From positions 18,655,231-18,719,230 of the forward strand of contig OX463815.1 of assembly GCA_949825045.1 (NCBI GenBank): 64,000 bases of DNA, in the 5' to 3' direction. The notes below the pieces were generated by a model. That model was not told the origin of the DNA, searched no databases, and was given only the letters and a program-made list of their open reading frames with translations. The translations under genes and the position numbers were made by a program. The DNA is from Argyresthia goedartella. Its lineage: Eukaryota > Arthropoda > Insecta > Lepidoptera > Argyresthiidae. Positions within the stretch are counted from its first letter, which is position 1. Every line of letters begins with the position of its first letter. This document shows positions 1 to 11,960 of the stretch, in pieces.

Positions 1-1410
1 AAATTAGAGGGCCTGATATAGCGTTAAGAATGTACTTAATAACTATTATTGATAAACCATCATACCCACTTGACCTTTTATTTTGAGTTTTTGCATGACT
101 TTGTGTAAGTCATGAGCGCAAACAGGTGAGACAAACATGGATTTATTATGAAAGGGTGGTAAATCTGGGTGTTTAGGTTTGTGGGAGGTAGTGGAGGTAT
201 TTGTGAAGTGCGCGTTAAACAAGTTAGCTGCATCATAGGTGCTGTTTGCTACGCCAACTTTATCGGTCATCCCCGTATAGTCTCTCATGTATTCATGCTT
301 CGACCCATTTATTTGTGTGTTAATTAGGCTCCAAGTTGCTTTCACTTTATCATTAGAAGTAAGTATTTTTTTATTATTGCACAGTCTTTTGGAAAATTCA
401 ATTGTTCTTTTCAGAATAGTAGAGTATAGCTTATAATGTTTGAGTTCATCCTTGTTTTTAGAGAGTTTGGAAGATATAAAAAGGTCTCTTTTTGTTTCGC
501 ATGATTTCCTTATGCCCTGCGTTAACCAGTCTTTATTATGTTTTTTAATATCCCCCCTTACTCTTATTATCGGGCAGTTGCACTCAAATGATTTGACTAG
601 AATATCGTGAAATGCATTAAAGCTATTATCGAAATCTTCCTCACCATATACATTCGTCCAAGATATTTTCAACAAATCCTCCAGTAGCTTCTGTAAGCGT
701 ACATCACCCAAAGCTCGGACCTGCTTATAGAATTTTATCTGAGTCTTTCGTAGTGGGATATTCAGAGAAGCGTATTGAAGTGTGTGATCAGACAGACCCA
801 ATTCTAAAACACGTGGATTTGTCACCTCTCCGTTGGACATAATATTATCTATGCATGTACGGCTGTGGTTTGTAATACGGGTAGGTTCTGATATGCCGAG
901 CTTCATCCTAAAAGACAAAAGTAGACATTTGAACTCATTCGATTCTGCTGAGTCCGTGAGAGTATCAATGTTGAAGTCGCCACAGATAAATACTCTGCGC
1001 TCCTTGTATTTGAAGACATGATTCAAAATATTTTCCATATATCCGAAAAAATTGTCGTCTTTTACGGTTTTCGGCCTGTATACACAAACCACATAATACC
1101 CAGACAGATTAACACCACAGACTTCAAATATTTTTGGGACAGTAAAGCCATTGTTGGCCAATGTTGGCATCTCGCTGAAGAGAATATCTTCTCATATATA
1201 GATGCAACAGCCACCTTTACTGGTCCTTTTTTCCCGACAGAAGCTGCTAACCAATTTAAATCCTGGTATGTGTATTCTAACTAGATCTTCCCTAATTCTG
1301 TGATGTTCTGTTACACACAACACTTCCACTTGTTTACCCATAGTGTCTACGTTGAGCCAAGCCTCTAACAGAGACAGCTTGTAAGGATTGAGGCTTTGAA
1401 TATTCACGTG
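1..1410 (-). pseudogene. CR1-like LINE ORF2, endonuclease and start of RT, broken
   Basis: Reads leftward and runs off the window start. The first piece (1407-1192) begins with an NIQSLNPYK motif and continues through VLCVTEHH to KGGCCIYI, the N-terminal half of an apurinic-type (APE) endonuclease. After a frameshift near 1180 the second piece gives VCVYRPK, FICGDFNID, RTCIDNIM and LGLSDH, the metal-binding and catalytic motifs of the same domain. The linker before the reverse transcriptase follows. A second frameshift near 60-75 separates it from the frame reading YDGLSIIVIKYI at 1-60, which is the RT start. The rest of the RT lies outside the window. With two frameshifts this is a dead copy. 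Its ORF1 lies directly upstream (1464-2968). Clade is inferred from the endonuclease motifs and the ORF1 type. Confidence 0.85.
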
Positions 1411-1463
1411 GGCAATTTTTTTGCTGGTATCATGTAATTCTTTGTGACTATCTAAATAAAATC

Positions 1464-2968
1464 CTACTTACATTCCGGGAACTTGGAATCGTTGGGGTTT
1501 TGATCAAAGTCTGTCTCAGTACCCACGTTGAACTCGACTGGCTTTGAATACTCTCTATACTCCCCCTTTTTATGTTTGGCATTTGAATATCGAGAGAAAT
1601 CATATTTGTTACTTATTTTAAGAATTTCCCTCAAGAGATGCCTACATGCATTTGACTTATCAAAATACCTAGCGCTACTTAACTCTATGCTACACCACAC
1701 CTCTAGATAATTCGTGTGGGAAAAGCGCGAGCACACATGCTGGTAAGTACTATTAACTTTCTTTTCATTCAAATGTTTGTTTACATTTACATTGCACACT
1801 ATAACATTAGTATGGGCCAGTGTCTTCAGACTGCAGTACAACATAGATTGAAGGTTTGATGGATCTTTATCATTACATCCAGCCGCTATTATTACAATAT
1901 CTTTGCTCGTATAATTTTTACAAAGACAGGCACATGATTCTAGGACTTTTTCTAAAGTGGCGTTTGGTTTAATTATTGACTCTACATAATAATTGCTTCC
2001 TAACAGATTACACAGTATTTTATTAAATTTACCTTTACCTTTACCCATTTCATCTGCCAGCAACAGGATTTTCCGTTTTGATTCCTGGCCAGTCACATTG
2101 TGTGGTTGTCGTTGTTTCTCGTCGCACGGGCCTCTGTAAGCATTTGGTTCTTTCGTATTATCTACGGTCACAGCAGTATTAATTGAAACAGGTTCACTGT
2201 GATGCAGTGACGCCATGTCAGGCTTTCGCGGCTCGTATCCTTGTGTTTCAGTATGCAATGATGAGCCAGAGCATGGGTAATCTGTAAATTACCTATTTAG
2301 ATTCCTCTGGACAACATTATTCGTGACTTCTCGTGGTGATGTCCTAGGGTATCCAATACGCAACATGTTCGGCCTAATACCACGATACTGGGGCGTGAAG
2401 AATTTGGGTGAGCTAGCCACGGGAACCCTTGATACACCCTGAAGACCTTCAAAACCCACTTCTTTGTAAAGGTTAATTTTTTTCTTGTATTTTTTGATCT
2501 CATGAGTCAGTTCAGCGTTCTCAATTTCTTTGTTTGCTATATTGTTTTCCGTACGAATTCTACTAATTTCTTCTTGAAGTTCGTGCAGTTCAAGGCTATT
2601 ATTTAGACTCGCGTTAGGTAGACTCTGATAGGACCGGTCTAAGTATGACTCATTCTTCTCCGCAGGTAGGTTCCTCGGATTTCTATATGTAATGTTATTG
2701 GGTTCTATATGTTCCGGCCGAGAACCGTCTATTAACTCATTTGACGCTTGTGATTGCACACCGGCATTACATTTTCGACACTTATAAGTATCGCGTAGTG
2801 AAGCAATATTCGACATATAATACGCTCTGGTGATGATTGCGCAGTTGTGATGGGATGTGCCTTCCATACGACACAACTAAGTAACTCTGTAGCGTAAAGT
2901 AACTCTCCATGGCATTCGCTGCACTTCATTTTGGAGTACTGACCAACTCTACATTGAAAACTGTGCAC
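1464..2968 (-). pseudogene. CR1-like LINE ORF1: PHD-type zinc finger plus SGNH/esterase-like domain
   Basis: ORF1 of the LINE that continues into 1-1410. The N-terminus (2920-2730) has paired cysteines in a PHD-like pattern: MKCSECHG, then SCVV, then after a frameshift near 2870 HHNC and YKCRKC. A helical, charged segment follows at about 2600-2450. The same frame is interrupted by one TAA at 2289-2291 and then continues to 1464 with a domain containing KILLLADEMG, IVIIAAGCND and a late His-rich stretch. This resembles the SGNH (GDSL-type) hydrolase-like domain known from CR1 ORF1 proteins, where PHD and esterase domains occur together. The two lesions make it non-functional. The SGNH assignment is from motif appearance and domain order, not from a search. 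Confidence 0.65.
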
Positions 2969-3839
2969 CTTCTGCTATTCAGCAATAGATGGCGTTTGCT
3001 AATTATTTGGTAGTGACATCTATGGTCACTTTTGCGAAGTTGTAGTTTCGCTAAGTAAGTGTTACAGAAGTGTCGCTACTTGTCGCTAGATGGCGTTATA
3101 TTATTGATTTAGTCGTACTAATGACTTGCAATTTTGTAATTAGAAAGAAATGTCAGAAGCACATAGGTTCGGGTGGTCACTTTTGCTTAAAGCTCCATCA
3201 ATCACATCACGTACACACACAGTATTTTGTCCACACTCACATCACAGTTCAAATTGCCTAGTTAGTTAACGGCGATTAGGATTATGAAATCCAAGGTTGT
3301 CGGTTTGTCACTGGAGCAATCACTATTATTTTTACATAGTTCTGAAGAGCACAGAGTACTCTTTTATATTCTCTAACACTATCACTAAAACTGTAACTTT
3401 CTACTTCGTTTTGGAATTTAAAACTGCGGAGCTGGTCAAATGTACGTATTGCGTAGTAGCGCCACCTGGCGGAAGTCGGAATTATCTTCCATTTCTTTCT
3501 TTAGTCAAAATCTTGGATAGGACTAAACATCTTTCTGTTAAAACATTGTTTGTGGCTGTAACTACTAATGTACATTTGAATATCTATAGATATCTAATGT
3601 CATGCCTTCTAACTTAAGAGTACATAACAAAACGTTGACGGAATGAAGAGCCAATTACTTTAGTGCGATGTGGTGGTAATCTAATCACATAAACCTAGCT
3701 GAATGAACGAATTTACGATAACGAACTTACAAGTAATGGTTACCAACTATTTCGCCTTGATAGGGATTTGACTAAAACTGCTAAGATGGATGGTTGGTGG
3801 CTGTGGGGAACTCGGTGCAGGTTTACCGCCGGCAGGACT
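2969..3839. other. no gene recognised; possible LINE 5' leader
   Basis: AT-rich with short GC patches such as TAGATGGCG (near 2988 and 3090) and CACCTGGCGG (near 3467). The part next to ORF1 may be the 5' leader of the LINE at 1-2968, but I can place no boundary. Confidence 0.3.
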
Positions 3840-5650
3840 GGTAGTCTCCGAGTGTGGACGAGATCTACCTGGTATTTATTTCCCAATAACCACATTCCGG
3901 CCTAACATGTGTGCAGTACACATACCCGATGCTTCTCCTTATAATATTTATGAATCACACTTAATTAAGGCTAAGGACGTCTTTTTTGAGATTACTGGCT
4001 GTAACTTTTATCTATTGGGCGACTACAATATTCCAGGTATTGATTAGAAACTCCAAATCAATACAAAAGGGTGTACTTTAACTGACGCATACTTAACAAC
4101 CAATGTTAACAAACCCCTATCAAATACCAGGTCACTCATAAACATGCTACAATTTAATAATAGAAGAAACATAAATAATCAGACCTCTTGATTTAATCCT
4201 TAGCGATATATTCAGCATCGATGTAGTCACTTTCACACACCCTATACTAAATGATGATTGGCCATTGGAAATACCAACACCTCGGAATAAACCCTGCCAT
4301 CCGATAATTACAGTACAAATCATTTTTATAAAACAGATTTATGTCACAACTGTCAAGGAACTAAAAGCCATTGATTCGACGTCAGAACTGATACACTTGG
4401 ATGCGGAGTCTACTTTAGACTTATACTATAAACTTTTATATTCTGATATTGACCTGGCTGTCCCCGCATTAAAGTAAAATCATGTAAATATCCCATATGA
4501 TTCTCTAAACAATTGATAAAACTATTTAATCTCAAGGATGGCAGAAGTGGAAAGTTTAAATGTAGCGGACTATAATCGGTTTTCCAATTTACTAATTGTA
4601 AACATGGGACGGATACCTGTAAATAAAATTATGTAAGTAATGTCGAGGAGTCTGTCAGATCGCATATCAAAAGCTTTTGGAAGTAGCTATTGCCCTTAAA
4701 CAGACTAACACTGGCTATCCTTCGGTGACGAGAGCGGGAGACACTACTTCACACAACATTGATGAGAGAGCTAAGTTCCTGCGTTTCGCCTTATTTGGCT
4801 GAATTGACAATCCGAATTGTCCCCGTCACCTGTACCGTTAGCCCTGACCGTATCCGAGGTTGCGTCCGGTGCTTCAAAAGTTAGACATCAATGATGGTGC
4901 GGGTCCAGATAAAAATCCTCCTATATTCCTTAGAAACTTGTACAAATATATCTTACCAGCACTTAAAAGTTTTCTAAATAAATAAATACACTAACCATTT
5001 GTCTGGAAGCTCGCTTATGTCACTCCCATCCATATGTCAGGACCAAAAAATGAAGTGTCCAACTATCGCTCCATATCTCTTTTATCTAACACAGAAAAAA
5101 CAACTTAATCACTGTTATACAACAGATTTTATCTCTTGTTCAACCATTCCTTGATCCAAATCAGCATGGCTTTATCAAATAGCACTCTACACTCACTAAC
5201 CTTCTTATTAATTCCAGCGATATCTATGAACCCCATGAACCACAATATCGCAATTGATTCCATCTACACCGACATTAAGAAAGCTTTCGAAAAGGTTGAT
5301 CATCTGCTGCTCCTAAAAAAACTGTCACACAACGAAATCGAGGGAGACTTGCACAGACGGTTCGCATCTTACCTAGAAGATAGGCACTAAGCTATTGCCC
5401 TATATCTTCCGAATGAGGTTTTAGTAACCTCTGGAGTTCCTCAAGGATCTATCAAATTATTTATATTTATTCCAATATTTATTAATGATTTTTTATAATT
5501 TTTAACACTACAATTACTTATTATGCGCCGATGACCTTAAAGTATACAGGGAAATCGCTTCTGACATGCACACAATGTTGCTTCAACAAGACCTGGATAG
5601 ACCCGATGCCTAGTCTATGGATACTAAAAAATTCCTAGCATTTAATATGT
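3840..5650 (+). pseudogene. decayed Jockey-like LINE ORF2
   Basis: Many stops and frameshifts, but conserved motifs appear in the right order. Endonuclease: FRPNMCAVHIP at about 3898 and FYLLGDYNIPGID at about 4005-4046. Reverse transcriptase: AYVTPIHMSGPK and EVSNYRSISLLS at about 5012-5085, NQHGFIK at about 5157, YTDIKKAFEKVDHLLLLKKL at about 5263-5322, GVPQGS at about 5433 and CADDLKVY at about 5522-5545. The KAFEKVDH block carries the first RT aspartate and CADD the catalytic pair. No single ORF exceeds 85 codons, so this is an old relic. Family level is inferred from the YIP...GDYNIPGI style of endonuclease. Confidence 0.7.
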
Positions 5651-5884
5651 GTCATTATATACGATTCACAAAAGAGGTTTTAGAGCGTAATACACGTGAA
5701 TATCACATAGGTGCCCAACGTCCATGCGTTGCAAAGGGTAAGATGACAAGACAAAATAGACACCTAGGTCACCCACATCACTAAAAAACTTCGACGCACA
5801 CATCACTAAAAAGCCTACCAGATGCTTGGATTCTTGCTACGTGTCACGAAGAGCTTCAAGAACAACAGACAAAATACGGATGTC

Positions 5885-6395
5885 TAGGCTACATCTAGGC
5901 TAGTATATTTTAGTTACTTTCATAGTGTCATGTCGGTATCTTGTTGTAGGGGAAAGCAGAGGTCATTCAAACTATTTATATTTTACAGAAAAGAGCTAAT
6001 GGATTAAGTGATAATTTAAAACGAAGAGAGCTTTTTAAAGAAATTGACAAACTAACTGTAGTTAGTCCATTTATTTTCGAGTATATAATGTATGAACACA
6101 AGTCTTACAACATTTTCCAGACTTAGCGATAGCTGTAATGTTACTTAAGAAATAATCACAGACTAGTTGCGCCCCGGTTTAGACTCGCAAAGATTAGCAA
6201 TTTCAAGAGTCAATGCATTCTCTACTACAATAAGATATAGACAAAGCTCTGGAGATTTTGAAATTGCCATTTGAGCAATTTAAACAGCAAGTTCTTTAAC
6301 TTGCTGTTTAAATTGCTTGGTAAACGACTTGGTCTAAAAAGGGATATCACAATGTTCAAGATTGCCTAAATGATGGGACTGTATGGGCACAAAAT
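5885..6395 (+). pseudogene. 3'-terminal fragment of the same CR1-like LINE family as 22.6-27.0 kb
   Basis: Nucleotide similarity to the C-terminal RT region of the intact LINE at about 26360-26810 is obvious by eye. Both share the stretches around TATTTTAGTTACTTTCA and GAGCTTTTTAAAGAAATTGA and the coding for YFSYFHSVM, ELFKEI and FKKG. The copy has small indels and a 20-bp inverted duplication at 6274-6317 that breaks the reading frame near its end. Confidence 0.75.
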
Positions 6396-7171
6396 AAATA
6401 GGTACAGAAGTCAACCACATGTATGTACTTCACTTTTCATAGCTACGCTCGGCGATCGCTCTAGGGTTGTCAACTACTGCTTATGCGCGAAAAACTATCG
6501 TGGTACTGGCACTCCTATCTAGTTGTATGATTTATTATGAAGAATGAAACGAGAAGAATAAAAATATAAATTAAGAATAACCACAATATTTTTATTTTAA
6601 TGTCATTGTTTTATTACAGATTTGTCACAGAAAATATCTTGCGATGATTTCGACATTGGCGTAATAAATTCGCATTCTCATGTACATTTTTTACAGTAAG
6701 TTAGTGAAAAACACTTGCAAGGCATTGAGAAAATTAGAGTCTGTGTACCTACACAATTTTACGTTTGTCGATTTTCACTATAGAAAATCCCTGATAACTT
6801 GTTGGTAACGGACTACCCGAGTTACAAAATTTCTATTGCCCTGTCCGTTTTAGACCTACACCTGTCAAATGACATGAAAAACAACACAATATCTACACAA
6901 ACAAAAAAATATGTTTTCAACTTACGTAAGTAAGGTGGCGTGAATTTACCTAACACAATTTTTGTTAGTACTTATTTTATTATACTGATTGAAAAATAGG
7001 CAACTGTTATTTATTTAAATCCATCTTAGATATATTATTCGGGGACCTTACCTACCTACCTAACTGTTCTTTAAATATAACGTTAAAACGAACCATCTAC
7101 ATACAAGCAGTTAGCTACTTACCTTTCCGAAATCACTGGTAGCTTAAAAAACGCGAATTCACAGTTTAATA
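6396..7171. other. no gene recognised
   Basis: AT-rich sequence with no long ORF, splice-bounded exon or repeat family that I could match to another part of the window. Confidence 0.4.
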
Positions 7172-7251
7172 TTGAATTTAAACAACCGTCCACTGAACAG
7201 TTATAATAACTTTTTTTCGTTGCTCCATTGTTGCATTATTTTCATTAACAG

Positions 7252-7360
7252 ACGCGCGTGTCAAGCGGATGGCACTCACGCTCGCACTGGTCCCAACTGG
7301 TTCGAGATATCTTGTCCGTGCCGTGAGGAGTATCTATGTGTGCGTTGCTCGAGCGCGCTG
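7252..7360 (+). CDS. candidate orphan exon, Cys-rich, unrecognised
   Basis: A 109-bp GC-rich block sits in AT-rich DNA between a pyrimidine-rich acceptor (TTTTCATTAACAG ending at 7251) and a good donor (GTATGT at 7361). In the frame entered at phase 2 it encodes 36 residues with five cysteines, including ISCPCREEYLCVRC, and ends at phase 0. At least one other frame is also open, so the reading frame is not certain. I recognise no domain. It could be an internal exon of an upstream + strand gene or a coincidence. Confidence 0.3.
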
Positions 7361-7424
7361 GTATGTAGATTGATTTCTGTACCTATTTATTTTGTGATAT
7401 GGGGTTAATCTAGCTAGATCAACA

Positions 7425-7672
7425 CAGTCCTTGCTGTTAATAATTTTGTAATTATTTATTCCTGCCTTTTAATTATAATAACGAATATGGTAATATTTTT
7501 ATTAGTTAACACAATACATTTTCAAAAGAGATCTAATAATCAATCTGTGGGAGTTTCTACGCTCTCCTACTCCCACAGTGGTCCAATGTAGAGAAGAGGC
7601 AAAAATGACGTTTGCTAAGTATATGTTAATAAATATCTACAGTAATAAATAAATTTGACTTTGACTTTGACT
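7425..7672 (+). mobile_element. LINE 3'-tail copy ending in (TTTGAC)n
   Basis: Starts at TGTTAATAATTTTGTAA and ends with TTTGACTTTGACTTTGAC. The core, from ATCTGTGGGAGTTTCT through TCCCACAGTGGTCCAATGTA to AATATCTACAGTAATAAA, matches the 3' UTR of the intact LINE (26886-27030) and the inverted copy at 20593-20826. Short 3' copies like this normally arise by incomplete reverse transcription. Confidence 0.8.
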
Positions 7673-7747
7673 TTGAACCATTATGGCTCTCTTATTCGAT
7701 CCAATCTAGCATCCCATTCTATGAGACATATTGCAACCTGCTTTTTA

Positions 7748-8110
7748 GGGTTCCGTACCCAACGGGTAAGAACGGAACCCTATTACTAAGACTTCGCTGT
7801 CCGTCCGTCTGTCACCAGGCTGTATCTCAAGAACCTAGCTAGCTATAGAGTTGAAATTTTCACAGATTATGTATTTCTGTTGCCGCTATAACAACAAATA
7901 CTAAAAAACAGGATAAAAGAAATATTTAAGGGGGCTCCCATACAACAATTCTTTCAATACCACATACAAACTTATGGATGCACCTGGTTACGTACATGGA
8001 GTGTGAAAGTAACCGCACCAATAATTTGTAAACAATATTTTGCTGTGTAAAATCCAAACTATTCACTCCACACCATCGCTTCCATTGAACGGTGGTACGG
8101 AACCCTTCGT
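7748..8110. mobile_element. MITE-like dispersed repeat with GGGTTCCGTACC ends
   Basis: Begins GGGTTCCGTACC (7748-7759) and ends with the exact inverse GGTACGGAACCC (8094-8105). Internal blocks such as TTACTAAGACTTCGCTGTCC and AAATATTTAAGGGGGCTCCC recur at 21495-21910. A related start occurs at 17500 and a related arm near 27180-27265. A second dispersed repeat lies inside it at about 7970-8070. No coding capacity is seen. Confidence 0.65.
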
Positions 8111-8940
8111 GCGCGATTCAGACTCGCACTTGACCGGTTTTTATTTATTGGGAAGTCCCTATGCTGTAATAAACGTGACAACTGGTGGTCAGATCGGTTC
8201 ATTATAAAAATAATTAATTAATTGGGTCATTTCCTTAGTGGCCGGGCTTATAATTAACTAATCTTCTCATCTAGGGCTTAGAACTAAACTTATCTTACGT
8301 GGTTAATGAAATCGCAAGGTTGATCCAAAAAGCCAAGTTGATCGAGAAGGAAACGTTGGTCTGCAAAGGTCCCGGTGAGGTGGGGACGTCTCCTCTGAGT
8401 TCGAATGTACTCGGCGGGGTAGTACAGCTTACCCAAAGCTAACAGCAGGCCTTTCGGACCACAGTGAGACTCACGCCATGCGTGATGTTATTCCTTTTAA
8501 AGGACAGGCTGGAGTTCGTCCCGCGGTGGTCCTTGTGGTCTACATGTTCCTCCGCGAACAATTATGTGCATCCGGCAGTCTGTGGTCTCCCGACGGTGTC
8601 TAACATGATGAAAGTAGCACCAGCCAGTCCAAAAGAAGGTCCTGATCAGAGAAATGGTGGCACACAAAGCACACATCCAATGGCCGTGGGATTTAGTGGT
8701 CGGGGGAGCGAAGATTGTTCAATAATACAAATTTACCCCAGCACAAACAATGTCTCGTAACTCGGTTCTTCTACCGAGATACGAGACAATAAAACCAAGA
8801 CTCGCCTCATTAGGCCTATTTATAGACAATTCATCAGCTTAGAATGTTCCAGGCGTTTCTCGGTTATCACCCCGGACTCACTCACGCGCTCTATTGGCGA
8901 AACGGTGAAGCAATCGATAGGCTAGCTACTACGCTAAGCG
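8111..8940. other. no gene recognised
   Basis: One open frame at 8464-8760 lacks homology I can see and has no splice context. The segment from about 8290 to 8760 is richer in GC than its surroundings and could be part of an old retroelement. Confidence 0.3.
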
Positions 8941-9178
8941 ACGAATTGAGTGTCTCAAAATCCAGGGCTACAGTATGACGCACAACTCGAAATGGTGCAG
9001 AAGAAATTTCTTCGCAGGCTAAATTACCGTGACAGGTTTCCTAAAAAGTCATAGGCTAAACTTTTTACCCAATTAGACAGATGTCCCTCAATGCCTCAAT
9101 GCTGTCATTCTCAAGCGGATCTGTACCAGTGATTACAACTGCCTAGAACTTGCCTCCTGTATCAGATACCATTCTGAG
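8941..9178 (+). pseudogene. possible C-terminal LINE ORF2 remnant
   Basis: Around 8975-9050 one frame reads QLEMVQKKFLRRLNYRDRF, close to the VQRKFLRxL motif common after the RT thumb in Jockey/I-type LINEs. Only about 30 residues align by eye and the frame is closed on both sides. Confidence 0.35.
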
Positions 9179-9180
9179 AG

Positions 9181-11880
9181 GTCAAATCAAATCAAATCAA
9201 ATCAAATCAAAAATCATTTATTTCCATAGGATGTTGTTACATCACTTAGATCCGTCATTACATTTTTTTGGGTGAGTTCACTAACACAATGGCGGAATCT
9301 GTGGAGAAGAGCTCACCGAAGAAACTCCACAGTCGTCGCATCTTTTGCGTTTCCTTTTCTAAATAAAATATTGTCAAATTACAAAATGAATGCTAATTAT
9401 ATATCGAAACAGCCTGTTACTCAAACAATCTATTCCCATGGACATCTGTCCTCTAAGTAATCAGTTATCCTATAGTAACCTTTTTTATACAATTTCTGTT
9501 TTATTATTATTTTAAACTTGTCTAAAGGTAATTTTTTAATATCAGTAGGGACCTTATTGTAATAGCGTATACAATTGCCTTTAAAAGAATTACTAATTTT
9601 ATGTAGTCGGCTTACATAAGCAACCAACTTGTCTTTATTTCTTGTATTAAAATTGTGTACATCACTGTACTTCTGAAAATTAGTTATATTTCTTTTTACG
9701 TACACAAGATTGTCATAGATATATTGAGACACAAATGTCAGAATATTGATTTCTTTAAAATTTTCCCTCAGTGACACTCTAGGCCCTAATCTATAAATTG
9801 CACCAACAGCCCGTTTCTGCAGAATAAATATACTATTAGCATTCGCAGCGTGACCCCACAATAAAATACCATAGGTCATTAGACTATGAAAGTAACTAAA
9901 GTAGACTAGTCTAGCGGTGTCTACGTCGGTAAGAGCTCTAATTTTTTTAACTGCGAACGCTGCCGAACTCAGTCTGTTCGACAATTTATTTATGTGAGGA
10001 TCCCATTGTAGTTTGGCGTCTAAAGTAATGCCCAAAAAGACAGTCGACTGCACAAGGTCCAATCTCTGTCCTTTTATAAATATGTCTGTAGTTACCGGGT
10101 TTAATACATTTAGTTTTCTTTTCATTAAGTAATAAATTGTTAACAGTAAACCAGTTCACTATACTAGAGATAGCATTGTTTACCTCGTCATAATTTGATT
10201 GCTGTCTTTTAACTTTAAATATACTAATACTAACCCATGTTTTGCTTTAACAAGGTAAGGTAAATCATTAATATATACTAAAAACAAGAAAGGACCAAGA
10301 ATTGAACCTTGCGGTACGCCCATACTTATTGAAGACCCAGGTGATCTTTTCCCTAATGGGAAAAGATCCCCGATGTTAATACATCGACCATCTGAACCCT
10401 ATCTGTTAGATATGACTCCAGAAGGCCAAGTGCCTGATCTTTTACACCATAATGGCGTAACTTCCTGACAAGAGTGTCATGATGGACGCAATCAAAAGCC
10501 TTGGATAGATCGCAGAAGACACCTATTGCATCCATTGCGTCTTCCCAGGCATCAAAAATATTGTCGATTAGTTCAACACCAGCATCGGCTGTTGAACGAC
10601 CCTTTGTGAAACCAAACTGAGCAATATGAATTAAATTATTGAGATAAAAATGACTTTGCAATTGATTAAGTATGAGTTTTTCAAATTTTTTGCTAAACTT
10701 TGGTAGTATCGATATGGGTCTAAAATTGGTGGGGTCTGATGTACTACCAGCTTTGAATAAAGGTATAACTTTACTTAGTTTCATCAAGTCAGGAAACACA
10801 CCATTATCTATACATTGATTAAATATACAACAAAGGTGAGGTGCAATACAATCTACAATGGAACTAATAATTTTTACTGATAGACCATGGGCGTCAGCTG
10901 TCTTTTTCATTTCCAGGGATTTAAACGCTTTTACAATGTCTTCATTATTTACGTGCCTAAATTTTAAATCTGTTTTACATTCCTCAAAGTTTTGTTTAAG
11001 TATAGATTCAGCAGCAGCGGGAGATGAATTTAAAGACTTGGTTGTTGAAACTGGAATGTCCGTAAAGAAATTTTCGAAAGCTTTTGCTACTTCTAGGTCT
11101 GTACTTAGCAATTGATTATCTATCTTAAGCTTGAAGTTATTATGTGTAGCTTTGGCCTTTCCAGTCTCTCTGTTTATAATTTGCCAAGTAGTTTTCATTA
11201 CATTGCTACTAGATTCAATTTTGTTTTTAATGAAATTAGATTTAGCTACGGCACAAACGCGTTTAAACATTTTTGAATAACTACGAACATAATCTAGAAA
11301 GGCCGTATTTTTGTTATATGATTTCTCTTCATAGAGTTCATATAATCTTCGTCTGCTCCTATGAATTCCAACTGTCGCCCAATCACTAAACAAAGCTTTG
11401 TTATTAACTTTTATAGTTTTTGATTTAAATACCGTATCATATTGATTTTTGACAAGGTTAAATACTGAGTTGTACAACAAATTTGGATCGTCACTGTATG
11501 GTATTTCCCATAGTTTATCTAAATTATTATTCCTGTAGTGTTCAACCCGAGTGTCACTAACGGGCACACATGTAATATCCTCTTTTTGGTCCTTTTTTAT
11601 TTTAATATTGAATATACCTATCTGACCAGAGTGATCAGAGGTTAATTTATTGATGACCGATTTGAAAATGGGCGTAATGTTAGTAAATATATTGTCAATG
11701 CAGGTAGCAGATGTTGCAGTAATTCTAGTAGGCTCCAAAAACAGTTGTGACATAAAAATAAAGATTTTAATCTTGTACAAATATTATTATCCTCTAACAG
11801 ATTAACATTAAAATCACCACAAATTATAAAAAATATGTTTTTATCGCTGATTTTAATCAACACTTCATTCATTAGGTCCT
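9181..11880 (-). pseudogene. CR1-like LINE, 5'-truncated, broken ORF2
   Basis: Reads leftward from about 11880 to a (TTTGA)n tail at 9184-9210. Endonuclease C-terminus: FFIICGDFNVNLLED, then after a frameshift EPTRIT, CIDNIF, TSDHSGQ. RT: FRPISILPKFSK, AQFGFTKGRSTADAG, GVFCDLSKAFDCVHHDTL (11780-10353), then another frameshift and MGVPQGSILGPFLFLVYINDLP at about 10325-10260. The segment that should hold the FADD catalytic box is deleted at about 10225-10245: the frame passes from the KAKHG region directly to IFKVKRQQ. The C-terminal thumb region (10125-9430) is open and similar to that of the intact LINE at 23991-26849, though the 3' UTR differs. At least two frameshifts plus loss of the active site make it inactive. 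Confidence 0.85.
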
Positions 11881-11960
11881 CGCCACAAGCGGCTCTTCCA
11901 CGTAAAAGCGACTTTCACCAATGCTGGCAAAAGGACGCCAATACATTGCCTTTGTGCAGG

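Noticed and set aside
3070..3617. Small + strand ORFs
   Set aside because: No motif, no splice context, and lie in probable LINE leader or repeat DNA.
8464..8760. 98-codon ORF starting near 8464
   Set aside because: No recognisable domain or conserved neighbour; could be an old retroelement but I cannot support it.
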